From Thalassobius sp034670005 (GTDB taxonomy: Bacteria; Pseudomonadota; Alphaproteobacteria; Rhodobacterales; Rhodobacteraceae), in NCBI RefSeq assembly GCF_034670005.1, contig NZ_JAXMOH010000011.1:62001-126000 (forward strand): a stretch of 64,000 nucleotides of DNA, written 5' to 3'. A program made the position numbers and the translations under genes. The notes beneath the pieces are model-generated. The model was not told the DNA's origin. It worked only from the letters and a program-made list of their open reading frames with translations, and ran no database searches. Positions 1-13,061 of this stretch are shown one piece after another. Every line of letters begins with the position of its first letter. Positions within the stretch are counted from its first letter, which is position 1.

Positions 1-2725
<2,725 letters not shown>

Positions 2726-2778
2726 TTTGATACCTCAAATTTTGCGGAAAGGGGGGACGGGAAGAGGGCGCGACGCCC

Positions 2779-6915
<4,137 letters not shown>

Positions 6916-7103
6916 GACAGTCGTCACCTTTCGTTTCCAATCGGTCGCGCCTGCCGTCGGGCCCCGGCAGCACGTCCATTTGAAACAGGTTGATTACGAT
7001 CCATTCATGGTTTCTGTCCCACCAGAAACCTCCCGATCACAGAACCAAACCTTAGAAAACGCCCCTCCTCTCGCATCAGAGAGGCCCTTGCTAAGACAGG
7101 TTC

Positions 7104-7132
7104 GGCTGGGCCCGGATATTCCGGACCCAGCC
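7104..7132 (-). promoter_or_regulatory. rplL-rpoB intergenic hairpin (putative attenuator)
   Basis: A 12-bp inverted repeat (arms 7104-7115 and 7121-7132, five-base loop) lies just after rplL. The single imperfect position is a G-U pair in the minus-strand transcript. No U-tract follows, so it is not a clean intrinsic terminator. In enterobacteria the same interval carries a partial terminator and an RNase III site that set the ribosomal protein to polymerase ratio; a similar role here is inferred. The rest of the 6916-7167 interval shows nothing recognisable. Confidence 0.5.
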
Positions 7133-7167
7133 TGAATTTAGCGGGACAATTGCGTCCCCAAAGCCGA

Positions 7168-7548
7168 TTACTTCAGTTCGACTTCGGCGCCAGCTGCTTC
7201 CAGCTTGCCTTTGATTTCTTCGGCTTCGTCTTTCGACACGCCTTCTTTCACGGCTTTGCCACCTGCTTCGACCAGTTCTTTGGCTTCTTTCAGGCCCAGA
7301 CCGGTGATGCCGCGGACTTCTTTGATCACGTTGATCTTCGAAGCGCCGGCCGACTTCAGGATGACGTCGAATTCGGTCTGCTCTTCAGCGGCTGCGCCAC
7401 CGGCGTCGCCACCAGCTGCCGCCATCATCACAGCGCCACCAGCGGCGGGCTCGATGCCGTATTCGTCTTTCAGGATGGTTTTCAGTTCTTGAGCTTCCAG
7501 CAGGGTCAGACCTACGATTTGCTCAGCAAGTGCTTTCAGATCAGCCAT
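7168..7548 (-). CDS. rplL: 50S ribosomal protein L7/L12
   Basis: Stalk protein of the large ribosomal subunit that recruits and activates translational GTPases. The 126-aa product has the expected layout: an N-terminal dimerisation helix (residues 1-35), an Ala/Gly-rich hinge (about 36-55), and a C-terminal domain with the conserved EFDVIL and KEVRGITGLGLKEAK segments. It lies 71 nt after rplJ and the two are presumably one transcript, as is usual for the L10-L7/L12 pair. Confidence 0.97.
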   Translation of the reverse strand: MADLKALAEQIVGLTLLEAQELKTILKDEYGIEPAAGGAVMMAAAGGDAGGAAAEEQTEFDVILKSAGASKINVIKEVRGITGLGLKEAKELVEAGGKAVKEGVSKDEAEEIKGKLEAAGAEVELK

Positions 7549-7619
7549 TTTACTGTTTTCCGTTCGTTTAGATGTGTTCCAACGTGAGAGTTTTTACCCC
7601 ACGCAGATCAAAAGGTTGC

Positions 7620-8138
7620 TTACGCGGCTTCCGCCTTCTCTTCGATGGTCGAAAGAATGCTCGCGATGTTCGAAGCAGGTGCGCCAATCGCGCCGGCAAT
7701 ATTCGAAGCAGGCGCGCCGATGCAGCCAACGATCGAAGCAATAAGCTCGTCACGAGAGGGCATTTTCGACACGGCTGTTACGCCGTCACGATCCAGAGCG
7801 TTCTCACCCATTGCACCGCCGAGGATTTCGAATTTCGAATTATCCTTGGCGAAGTCCTCGGCCACCTTGGCAGCTGCCACGGGGTCCTCGGAATAGGTCA
7901 GAACGGTCATGCCCGAAAGGTAATCAGCAATGCTTGCGCAGGGCTTTCCTTCCAGAGCGATTTTGGCGAGCTTGTTCTTGGCGACACGTACGGACCCACC
8001 GGCTTCGCGGGCGCGAGCACGTAGGTCCTGCATCTCAGCAACCGTGAGACCTGCGTAGTGGGCTACGACCACAACGCCAGAGCTTTCAAAGATCTGGCCG
8101 AGTTCGTCGACCAACTTCTCTTTTTGTGCTCTATCCAC
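7620..8138 (-). CDS. rplJ: 50S ribosomal protein L10
   Basis: L10 binds 23S rRNA and anchors the L7/L12 stalk dimers. The 172-aa product begins MDRAQKEKLV, matching family members; its start codon is GTG (8136-8138), with GGAG about 8 nt upstream. The Ala/Pro-rich C-terminal tail contains a near-perfect internal repeat, IVGCIGAPASN followed by IAGAIGAPASN, in the L7/L12-binding region. The long structured leader upstream fits autogenous control by L10. Confidence 0.96.
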   Translation of the reverse strand: MDRAQKEKLVDELGQIFESSGVVVVAHYAGLTVAEMQDLRARAREAGGSVRVAKNKLAKIALEGKPCASIADYLSGMTVLTYSEDPVAAAKVAEDFAKDNSKFEILGGAMGENALDRDGVTAVSKMPSRDELIASIVGCIGAPASNIAGAIGAPASNIASILSTIEEKAEAA

Positions 8139-8144
8139 AGTTTC

Positions 8145-8300
8145 ACTCCAATTATGGGGGTTGCCCCCCGGCTCTTCACTGCCGGGCGAACCCGGCGACT
8201 AAGTCCGAATTACGGGGCAAAGCCAAAATCACCCGAGGAACCCAGGCTGAATTGGTTATTCCCGTCTCAGGCAGGAAATTAAGGCATCAGATGACACCAC
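8145..8300 (-). promoter_or_regulatory. rplJ leader (putative L10-binding region)
   Basis: Between rplA and rplJ lies a 369-nt interval without a gene (8139-8507). The part nearest rplJ is rich in short stems: a 6-bp CCCGGC/GCCGGG hairpin just upstream of the ribosome binding site (about 8167-8186) and a stem around 8250-8275. The position, length and stem content match the L10 leader through which L10-L7/L12 represses its own mRNA. Assignment is by position and appearance; I could not run a covariance-model search. Confidence 0.4.
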
Positions 8301-8321
8301 CCACCGTCTTGGACGAAACAA

Positions 8322-8353
8322 AATAAAGCGCACGAAGAATCGCACGCTTTATT
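8322..8353 (-). terminator. Terminator-like hairpin in the rplA-rplJ interval
   Basis: A 9-bp perfect stem (arms 8322-8330 and 8345-8353) encloses a 14-base loop. On the minus strand the second arm runs into TTTATTTTGTTT, so it could act as an intrinsic terminator or attenuator. It stands about 110 nt beyond the rplA terminator and about 185 nt before rplJ. It may be a second barrier to L11-operon read-through or part of the rplJ leader, depending on where that promoter is. Confidence 0.45.
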
Positions 8354-8459
8354 CCGCAATGCTGTCTAGACCAGTTCCCGGAGCTTTCCAAGGGGGGAAG
8401 GTAAAATATTTGACATTCTCCCGCGCGCCGGTAACCGCTGCCGCTCTCGCTACAAAGAA

Positions 8460-8484
8460 TAAGGGCGCCACGAGGGCGCCCTTA
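8460..8484 (-). terminator. Intrinsic terminator after rplA
   Basis: A perfect 10-bp GC-rich stem (arms 8460-8469 and 8475-8484) with a five-base loop, starting 23 nt after the rplA stop. On the minus strand the stem is followed by the moderately T-rich ATTCTTTGT. It separates the rplK-rplA unit from rplJ-rplL. Confidence 0.7.
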
Positions 8485-8507
8485 TCCGAAATCGATCTAA
8501 AGAAAGC

Positions 8508-9206
8508 TTACTCGGCGTTGGCGGCCGACACGTCGACGCTTACACCCGGACCCATGGTCGAGCTGATCGCGATCTTCTTCATGTAGGCGCCTTTGGCTCC
8601 CGACGGCTTGGCCTTGGCCACGGCCGCTACGAACGCTTTGACATTCTCGACCAGCTTGGCTTCGTCGAAGGATGCCTTGCCGACACCGGCGTGAACCACA
8701 CCGGCTTTTTCAGCGCGGAACTGAACTTCACCACCCTTTGCAGCCGCGACAGCGTCTTTCACGTCCATGGTCACAGTACCGACCTTGGGGTTCGGCATCA
8801 GGTTGCGCGGACCCAGGATTTTACCCAGACGGCCAACAACCGGCATCATGTCAGGGGTCGCAATGCAGCGATCGAAATCGATCTTGCCGCCCTGGATGGC
8901 TTCCATCAGATCCTCGGCGCCAACGATATCTGCGCCTGCGGCCTGGGCTTCTTCCGCCTTGGGGCCCCGGGCGAAAACGGCGACTCGCACGGTTTTGCCG
9001 GTGCCGTTGGGCAGGCTAACAACGCCGCGGACCATCTGATCGGCGTGACGTGTGTCGACACCCAGATTCATCGCGATTTCGATGGTTTCGTCGAATTTGG
9101 CGGTCGCATTGGCCTTAACCAGCGCTACGGCTTCTTCGACAGTCAGGTTTTCCTTGCCGGCGAAAGCTTCACGGGCAGCGGTGGTGCGTTTTCCAAACTT
9201 TGCCAT
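8508..9206 (-). CDS. rplA: 50S ribosomal protein L1
   Basis: L1 forms the mobile L1 stalk of the large subunit and in many bacteria represses the L11-L1 mRNA. The 232-aa product is family length. It carries the signature GKTVRVAVFARG and the conserved PVVGRLGKILGPRNLMPNPK segment near the middle. The start codon follows the rplK stop with a single base between (9207), so the two are translationally coupled. Confidence 0.97.
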   Translation of the reverse strand: MAKFGKRTTAAREAFAGKENLTVEEAVALVKANATAKFDETIEIAMNLGVDTRHADQMVRGVVSLPNGTGKTVRVAVFARGPKAEEAQAAGADIVGAEDLMEAIQGGKIDFDRCIATPDMMPVVGRLGKILGPRNLMPNPKVGTVTMDVKDAVAAAKGGEVQFRAEKAGVVHAGVGKASFDEAKLVENVKAFVAAVAKAKPSGAKGAYMKKIAISSTMGPGVSVDVSAANAE

Positions 9207-9207
9207 C

Positions 9208-9633
9208 TTACTTCACCTCAATGCCCATGGACCGGGCGGACCCGAGGATGATCTGCATCGCCGCTTCGATATCGTTGGCGTTCAGATCCTTCATCTTGGC
9301 TTCGGCGATTTCTTTCACCTGCGCCACGCTCACCGACCCAACGGTTTCGCGACCGGGCGTCTTGGCGCCCGACTTCAGCTTGGCAGCCTTTTTCAGGTAA
9401 TAAGACGCGGGCGGCGTCTTGATGTCCATGGTGAAGGACTTGTCCTGGTAATAGCTGATGATGGTCGGGCACGGTGCGCCAGCTTCCATGTCCTGCGTCT
9501 TGGCGTTAAACGCCTTACAGAATTCCATTATGTTGATGCCGCGCTGACCCAGTGCCGGACCAACCGGCGGGGACGGGTTTGCCTGACCGGCGGGCACCTG
9601 CAGTTTCAGCGTGCCGACGAGTTTCTTGGCCAT
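9208..9633 (-). CDS. rplK: 50S ribosomal protein L11
   Basis: L11 binds the GTPase-associated centre of 23S rRNA and is needed for RelA-dependent stringent signalling. The 141-aa product has the N-terminal domain with QVPAGQANPSPPVGPALGQRG, including the proline-rich turn contacted by thiopeptide antibiotics, and the C-terminal RNA-binding domain with GRETVGSVSVAQVKEIA. It heads the L11-L1 pair. Confidence 0.97.
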   Translation of the reverse strand: MAKKLVGTLKLQVPAGQANPSPPVGPALGQRGINIMEFCKAFNAKTQDMEAGAPCPTIISYYQDKSFTMDIKTPPASYYLKKAAKLKSGAKTPGRETVGSVSVAQVKEIAEAKMKDLNANDIEAAMQIILGSARSMGIEVK

Positions 9634-9655
9634 TGGCCTTCTCCTTTTTCCAACA

Positions 9656-9754
9656 CCCCTCGAACGCGTTCTCGGGGGTTCTCAGTTGTGTGGTCTGGTC
9701 CGGACATCGCGATGCCCTCGCCTCCCACTCTCGGGGGCCGCCACCAGGGCGGCC
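9656..9754 (-). promoter_or_regulatory. nusG-rplK intergenic hairpins (possible terminator and rplK leader)
   Basis: The 127-nt interval 9634-9760 holds two inverted repeats. The one near nusG is a perfect 7-bp GGCCGCC/GGCGGCC stem (9736-9742 and 9748-9754) with a five-base loop. The one near rplK pairs CCCC and GAAC with GTTC and GGGG around 9656-9675, with a two-base internal mismatch. The first resembles a terminator without a U-tract; the second lies where L1 binds the rplK leader in other bacteria. Both functions are inferred from position. Confidence 0.35.
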
Positions 9755-9760
9755 GTTCGC

Positions 9761-10294
9761 TCAGATCTGTTTGGTGACCTGAGTGAAATCCAGTTCGACC
9801 GGGGTTTCGCGGCCAAAGATCGACACAGACACTTTCAGCTTCTGTGTATCTTCGTCCACCTCCTCGATCATGCCGTCGAAATCTTCGAACGGGCCATCGT
9901 TAACCTTGACCTTCTCGCCCACTTCAAAGCGGATCAGCGTGCGCGGCGCTTCTTCGCCTTCCTGCACACGGTTCAGTATCTGGTTCACCTCGGCATCGCG
10001 CATCGGCATCGGGCGACCTTGCGGCCCCAAGAATCCGGTGACGCGGTTGATCGAGTTGATCAGATGATAACCCTGATCGCTCATTTCCATCCGCACCAGC
10101 ACATAACCGGGCATGAAGCGTCGCTCGGAAGTCACTTTCTTGCCTCGGCGCACCTCGATCACTTCTTCGGTGGGAACCAAAACTTCTTCGATTTCGTCCT
10201 GCAGACCGTTTTCTTCTGCGGACTGACGAATCTGCTCGGCGACTTTCTTCTCGAAGTTCGAGAGAACGCTCACCGAATACCAACGCTTCGCCAT
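9761..10294 (-). CDS. nusG: Transcription termination/antitermination protein NusG
   Basis: General elongation factor that binds the polymerase clamp and links it to Rho or the ribosome. I start at the ATG at 10292-10294 (MAKRWYSVSV), giving 177 aa; the frame is open upstream, but that extension has no NusG similarity, and AAGGA precedes the chosen start. The NGN domain includes RRFMPGYVLVRMEM; the C-terminal KOW domain includes FEVGEKVKVNDGPFEDFDG. It is cut off from secE by a strong hairpin. Confidence 0.96.
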   Translation of the reverse strand: MAKRWYSVSVLSNFEKKVAEQIRQSAEENGLQDEIEEVLVPTEEVIEVRRGKKVTSERRFMPGYVLVRMEMSDQGYHLINSINRVTGFLGPQGRPMPMRDAEVNQILNRVQEGEEAPRTLIRFEVGEKVKVNDGPFEDFDGMIEEVDEDTQKLKVSVSIFGRETPVELDFTQVTKQI

Positions 10295-10373
10295 CTTGAT
10301 CCCGTCCTTGCATCCACGCGCCCCGAAGGGCAAAATTCCAATCAATCCCGGGCCCTTGCCCGTTTCTCCCGGA

Positions 10374-10411
10374 AATAAAAAAGCGGCGTGCAACTCGAAT
10401 CGCCGCACGCC
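10374..10411 (-). terminator. Intrinsic terminator between secE and nusG
   Basis: On the minus strand a 7-bp stem (arms 10385-10391 and 10405-10411) is followed directly by GC and a run of six T. An alternative GCGGCG/CGCCGC stem overlaps it. It lies about 80 nt after the secE stop. It should end secE transcripts, so nusG needs its own promoter within roughly 10295-10373 or depends on read-through. The remainder of the interval 10295-10490 also has a GGGCAA/TTGCCC repeat near 10328-10360. Confidence 0.7.
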
Positions 10412-10490
10412 ATTTCCGGATAAGGCCTGTCACCTACCCCCGAACCCATTCGAATTCAAGAGGAAAGGCTCCAATCCAAGGCCTCTGGCC

Positions 10491-10688
10491 TCAGCCAAAC
10501 AGCGACAACAGCCCGCGTAATCCGCCCTTGATCGCCAGATCCACCAGCGCAAAGAAAATCGCGGTCACCGTCGCCATGATGAACACCATCACGGTGGTCA
10601 GCAGTACCTCGCGCCGGGTCGGCCAGGCGACCTTGCCCACTTCGCTGCGGACCTGCTGAATGAACTGAAGCGGATTTGTGCGTGCCAT
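10491..10688 (-). CDS. secE: Preprotein translocase subunit SecE
   Basis: Essential small membrane subunit of the SecYEG channel. The protein is 65 aa from the ATG at 10686-10688 (MARTNPLQFI). It has the typical short SecE layout: a cytoplasmic amphipathic helix with the conserved EVGKVAWPTRREV segment (about residues 16-28), then one transmembrane helix (about 30-53). The reading frame is open further upstream but without SecE similarity. Confidence 0.95.
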   Translation of the reverse strand: MARTNPLQFIQQVRSEVGKVAWPTRREVLLTTVMVFIMATVTAIFFALVDLAIKGGLRGLLSLFG

Positions 10689-10753
10689 GCTTTCGTCTTT
10701 TCTGTCTGGAATGCGCCGCAGATACGCGTATCGCGGGACGAATTCAAGAGGGC

Positions 10754-11203
10754 TCAGCCCGGCAGTGCCCCACTCAGCACATAACGCAGCATTTCGACCA
10801 CCTGGCGCGGCTCTTCGGCCACGGCCAAAGCGGCGGCATCGACCTCTTTCAACGCATGTTGATGATCGGCCCCGTGCAGCACGATCAGTGACTTTCCAAG
10901 CGCGGCGGCATAACCCGCATCGAAGGCCGCATTCCACTGCTTGTATTTCTCGCCAAAGCGCACCACGACGATATCGGCATCGGCGATGCCCTTGCGGGTA
11001 CGGATCGCATTCAGCTTGGCCCCCTTGTGATCATGCCAGAACTTATTCGGCTCTGCCCCCATGATCGCCACGCCGCAATCGTCGCTGGCGCCGTGATCGG
11101 TCACCGGTGCGCTGAACTCGACATCCAGCCCCGCGGCTCCGTCGATAATCTGTTCGCGCCAATCAGTGTGGATTTCGCCGGATAGATAGACCTTCAACGC
11201 CAT
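10754..11203 (-). CDS. YtoQ family protein
   Basis: A 149-aa protein of the YtoQ family, related in fold to nucleoside 2-deoxyribosyltransferase-like proteins; no reaction has been firmly assigned. The start MALKVYLSGEIHTDWR is chosen because it matches family members and GAGGAGG lies just upstream. The conserved NKFWHDHKGAKLNAIRTRKG and FGEKYKQWNAAFDAGYA blocks are clear, and the length is family-typical. It lies 65 nt upstream of secE on the same strand. Confidence 0.85.
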   Translation of the reverse strand: MALKVYLSGEIHTDWREQIIDGAAGLDVEFSAPVTDHGASDDCGVAIMGAEPNKFWHDHKGAKLNAIRTRKGIADADIVVVRFGEKYKQWNAAFDAGYAAALGKSLIVLHGADHQHALKEVDAAALAVAEEPRQVVEMLRYVLSGALPG

Positions 11204-11249
11204 TGCAGCCTCCTCGTTTTTTGAGGCTGTCATAACCTGCCGGACAATA

Positions 11250-11276
11250 AAAGCCCAGCCTCCGGGCGGGCCTTGC
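11250..11276 (-). terminator. Putative terminator after the methyltransferase gene
   Basis: A GC-rich stem (GCCC, bulged A, GCC paired with GGCGGGC, about 11253-11271) is followed on the minus strand by TTTTATT. It begins a few bases after the methyltransferase stop. Confidence 0.5.
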
Positions 11277-11279
11277 CTC

Positions 11280-11918
11280 TCATTTCCGGCGGGCGACCAG
11301 ATAGCGACTGGGCGGATTGGCCGGGAAATTCCCTGCCTCGATGATCTCAAAGCCGGCGCGCTCAACCGCCCGTTCCAATGCGCCGATGGTCAAAAAATGT
11401 ACAAAAGGTGCCTTGCCCAGCAACCGCATCAGCGGCAAGGCCAGCTTGATCGCCCGCAGCTTCAACGAACCGCCACCTTCGGCCAGACAGGCTGTTTTCG
11501 AAATGAACAGTCCACCCGGCTTCACCATGTCGGAAATATGCGCCAGAGCCACATCGGTGGCTTCGATCAAATGCAACAGGTTAAACGCCATGACCACATC
11601 ATAGGGCACTCCGCGCAATCCCGGATCATCCATGTCGGCCTGCACAAAGTGGACATTACCGGCCCCGGCTTCCGCCGCACGCACCTTGCCGATCTCCACC
11701 ATCTGCGCCGCCACGTCGCTGGCGACGATTTCCCCCGCGTCACCCGACAGCTTGACGGCGGTAGTGCCGGTACCACAGCCCAGCTCCAGAACCCGATCGG
11801 TCGGCTTCAGGTAGGACCGGGTCCGGTCCAGTGTATATTCATATGCTTCCATATCGCGGATCGGCGATTTGGCATAGCGGACTGCAAGTTTGTCCCAGAA
11901 ATCTGCGCTACTGTGCAT
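11280..11918 (-). CDS. Class I SAM-dependent methyltransferase
   Basis: A 212-aa methyltransferase of the Rossmann type. Motif I reads VLELGCGTGTTA (about residues 40-51), and the acidic motif II and QADMDDP motif III follow. The C-terminal half resembles UbiE-like and phospholipid-type methyltransferases, but the substrate cannot be told. It is transcribed divergently from the LysR gene at 12004, with 85 nt between them, so that regulator is the obvious candidate to control it. Confidence 0.85.
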   Translation of the reverse strand: MHSSADFWDKLAVRYAKSPIRDMEAYEYTLDRTRSYLKPTDRVLELGCGTGTTAVKLSGDAGEIVASDVAAQMVEIGKVRAAEAGAGNVHFVQADMDDPGLRGVPYDVVMAFNLLHLIEATDVALAHISDMVKPGGLFISKTACLAEGGGSLKLRAIKLALPLMRLLGKAPFVHFLTIGALERAVERAGFEIIEAGNFPANPPSRYLVARRK

Positions 11919-12003
11919 GTCGGGTCTCCTTCATGCCGCACTCTACAAAGTCAGGAAGCCATAAGAAATTGCGAAAATCCGCAGCGGCTTTATACGTAAT
12001 CGC

Positions 12004-12897
12004 ATGGATAGCCCACTTCTGCCTTTCGATTGGAACCATGTCCGCGCCTTTCTCGCCACCGCCGAAGAAGGCTCGCTTTCCGCCGCCGCGCGCAGGCTAG
12101 GGCTGACCCAGCCGACACTGGGCCGGCAGGTCGCCGCATTAGAACAAGAACTCGGACTGATGTTGTTTGAACGGGTCGGGCGCAGCCTGCTTCTGACCCG
12201 TGCGGGGACAGAGCTGCTCGACCATGTCCGGGCCATGGGCGAAGCCGCCGACCGCGTGGCGCTGGTCGCCTCAGGGCAATCGCAGTCGATCGAGGGGCTG
12301 ATCCGGATCACCGCCTCGGATGTGTTTTCGGCCTTTGTGCTGCCGCAGGCGCTGAAACGACTGCGCGTTCAGGCCCCGCGCCTGCAGATCGATATCGTAG
12401 CCGCCAACGATATCCGCGACCTGATGCGGCGCGAAGCCGATATCGCCATCCGCAATCGGCGCCCCGAACAACCCGACCTGGTCGCCCGGTTGGTGAAGGA
12501 AGCGACGGCGCATTTCTACGCCTCCCGCGATTACCTCGACCGGATGGGTCGTCCGCAAAGCCCGGCGGACCTGGCAAATCATGACTTCATCCATTACGGC
12601 GACGCCGAAAACATGCGGGACTATCTCACCCCGCTGGGCCTGCCGGTCACGCAGGACAATTTCCGCATCGGGTCAGGCAGCGGACTCGTCGGCTGGGAAC
12701 TGGCGCGTCAGGGCTTCGGGATCGTCCCGATGGATGAGACAGTGGCGCGGATGTCCCCCGACATGGAACGGGTGCTGCCCGACCTCGGGCCGATCCTCTT
12801 CCCGGTCTGGCTCGCCACCCACCGCGAATTACACACCAGCCGCCGCATCCGTCTGGTCTTCGACCTGCTCGCCGATTTCCTGTCGAAAAGCCGCTAA
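12004..12897 (+). CDS. LysR family transcriptional regulator
   Basis: A 297-aa LysR-type regulator. The N-terminal winged helix-turn-helix spans roughly residues 8-67 (FDWNHVRAFLATAEEGSLSA and then RRLGLTQPTLGRQVAALE), followed by a periplasmic-binding-like effector domain. It faces the methyltransferase gene across 85 nt. Its opening matches LysR proteins that often sit beside small divergent genes in alphaproteobacteria. The effector is unknown. Confidence 0.9.
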   Translation: MDSPLLPFDWNHVRAFLATAEEGSLSAAARRLGLTQPTLGRQVAALEQELGLMLFERVGRSLLLTRAGTELLDHVRAMGEAADRVALVASGQSQSIEGLIRITASDVFSAFVLPQALKRLRVQAPRLQIDIVAANDIRDLMRREADIAIRNRRPEQPDLVARLVKEATAHFYASRDYLDRMGRPQSPADLANHDFIHYGDAENMRDYLTPLGLPVTQDNFRIGSGSGLVGWELARQGFGIVPMDETVARMSPDMERVLPDLGPILFPVWLATHRELHTSRRIRLVFDLLADFLSKSR

Positions 12898-12990
12898 ATC
12901 CACCTGCGCTTCATATTAGCCGAAACACCCCGGGGGAGGCGCGTGCAAGGTGACGGGGGCAGCGCCTCCAATTCCGCTCACCACAAGAAA

Positions 12991-13015
12991 AGGGCCACCC
13001 TAGAGCGGCCCCCTT
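12991..13015 (-). terminator. Intrinsic terminator after pheT
   Basis: On the minus strand a GGGCC/GGCCC stem (arms 13007-13011 and 12992-12996) with a ten-base loop is followed by TTTTCTT. It stands about 45 nt beyond the pheT stop. The rest of 12898-13061 shows nothing else. Confidence 0.6.
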
Positions 13016-13061
13016 GTCAAATCCGGCAGACGGGCTTTAACCCCGCCGACCGAAGCTGTAC

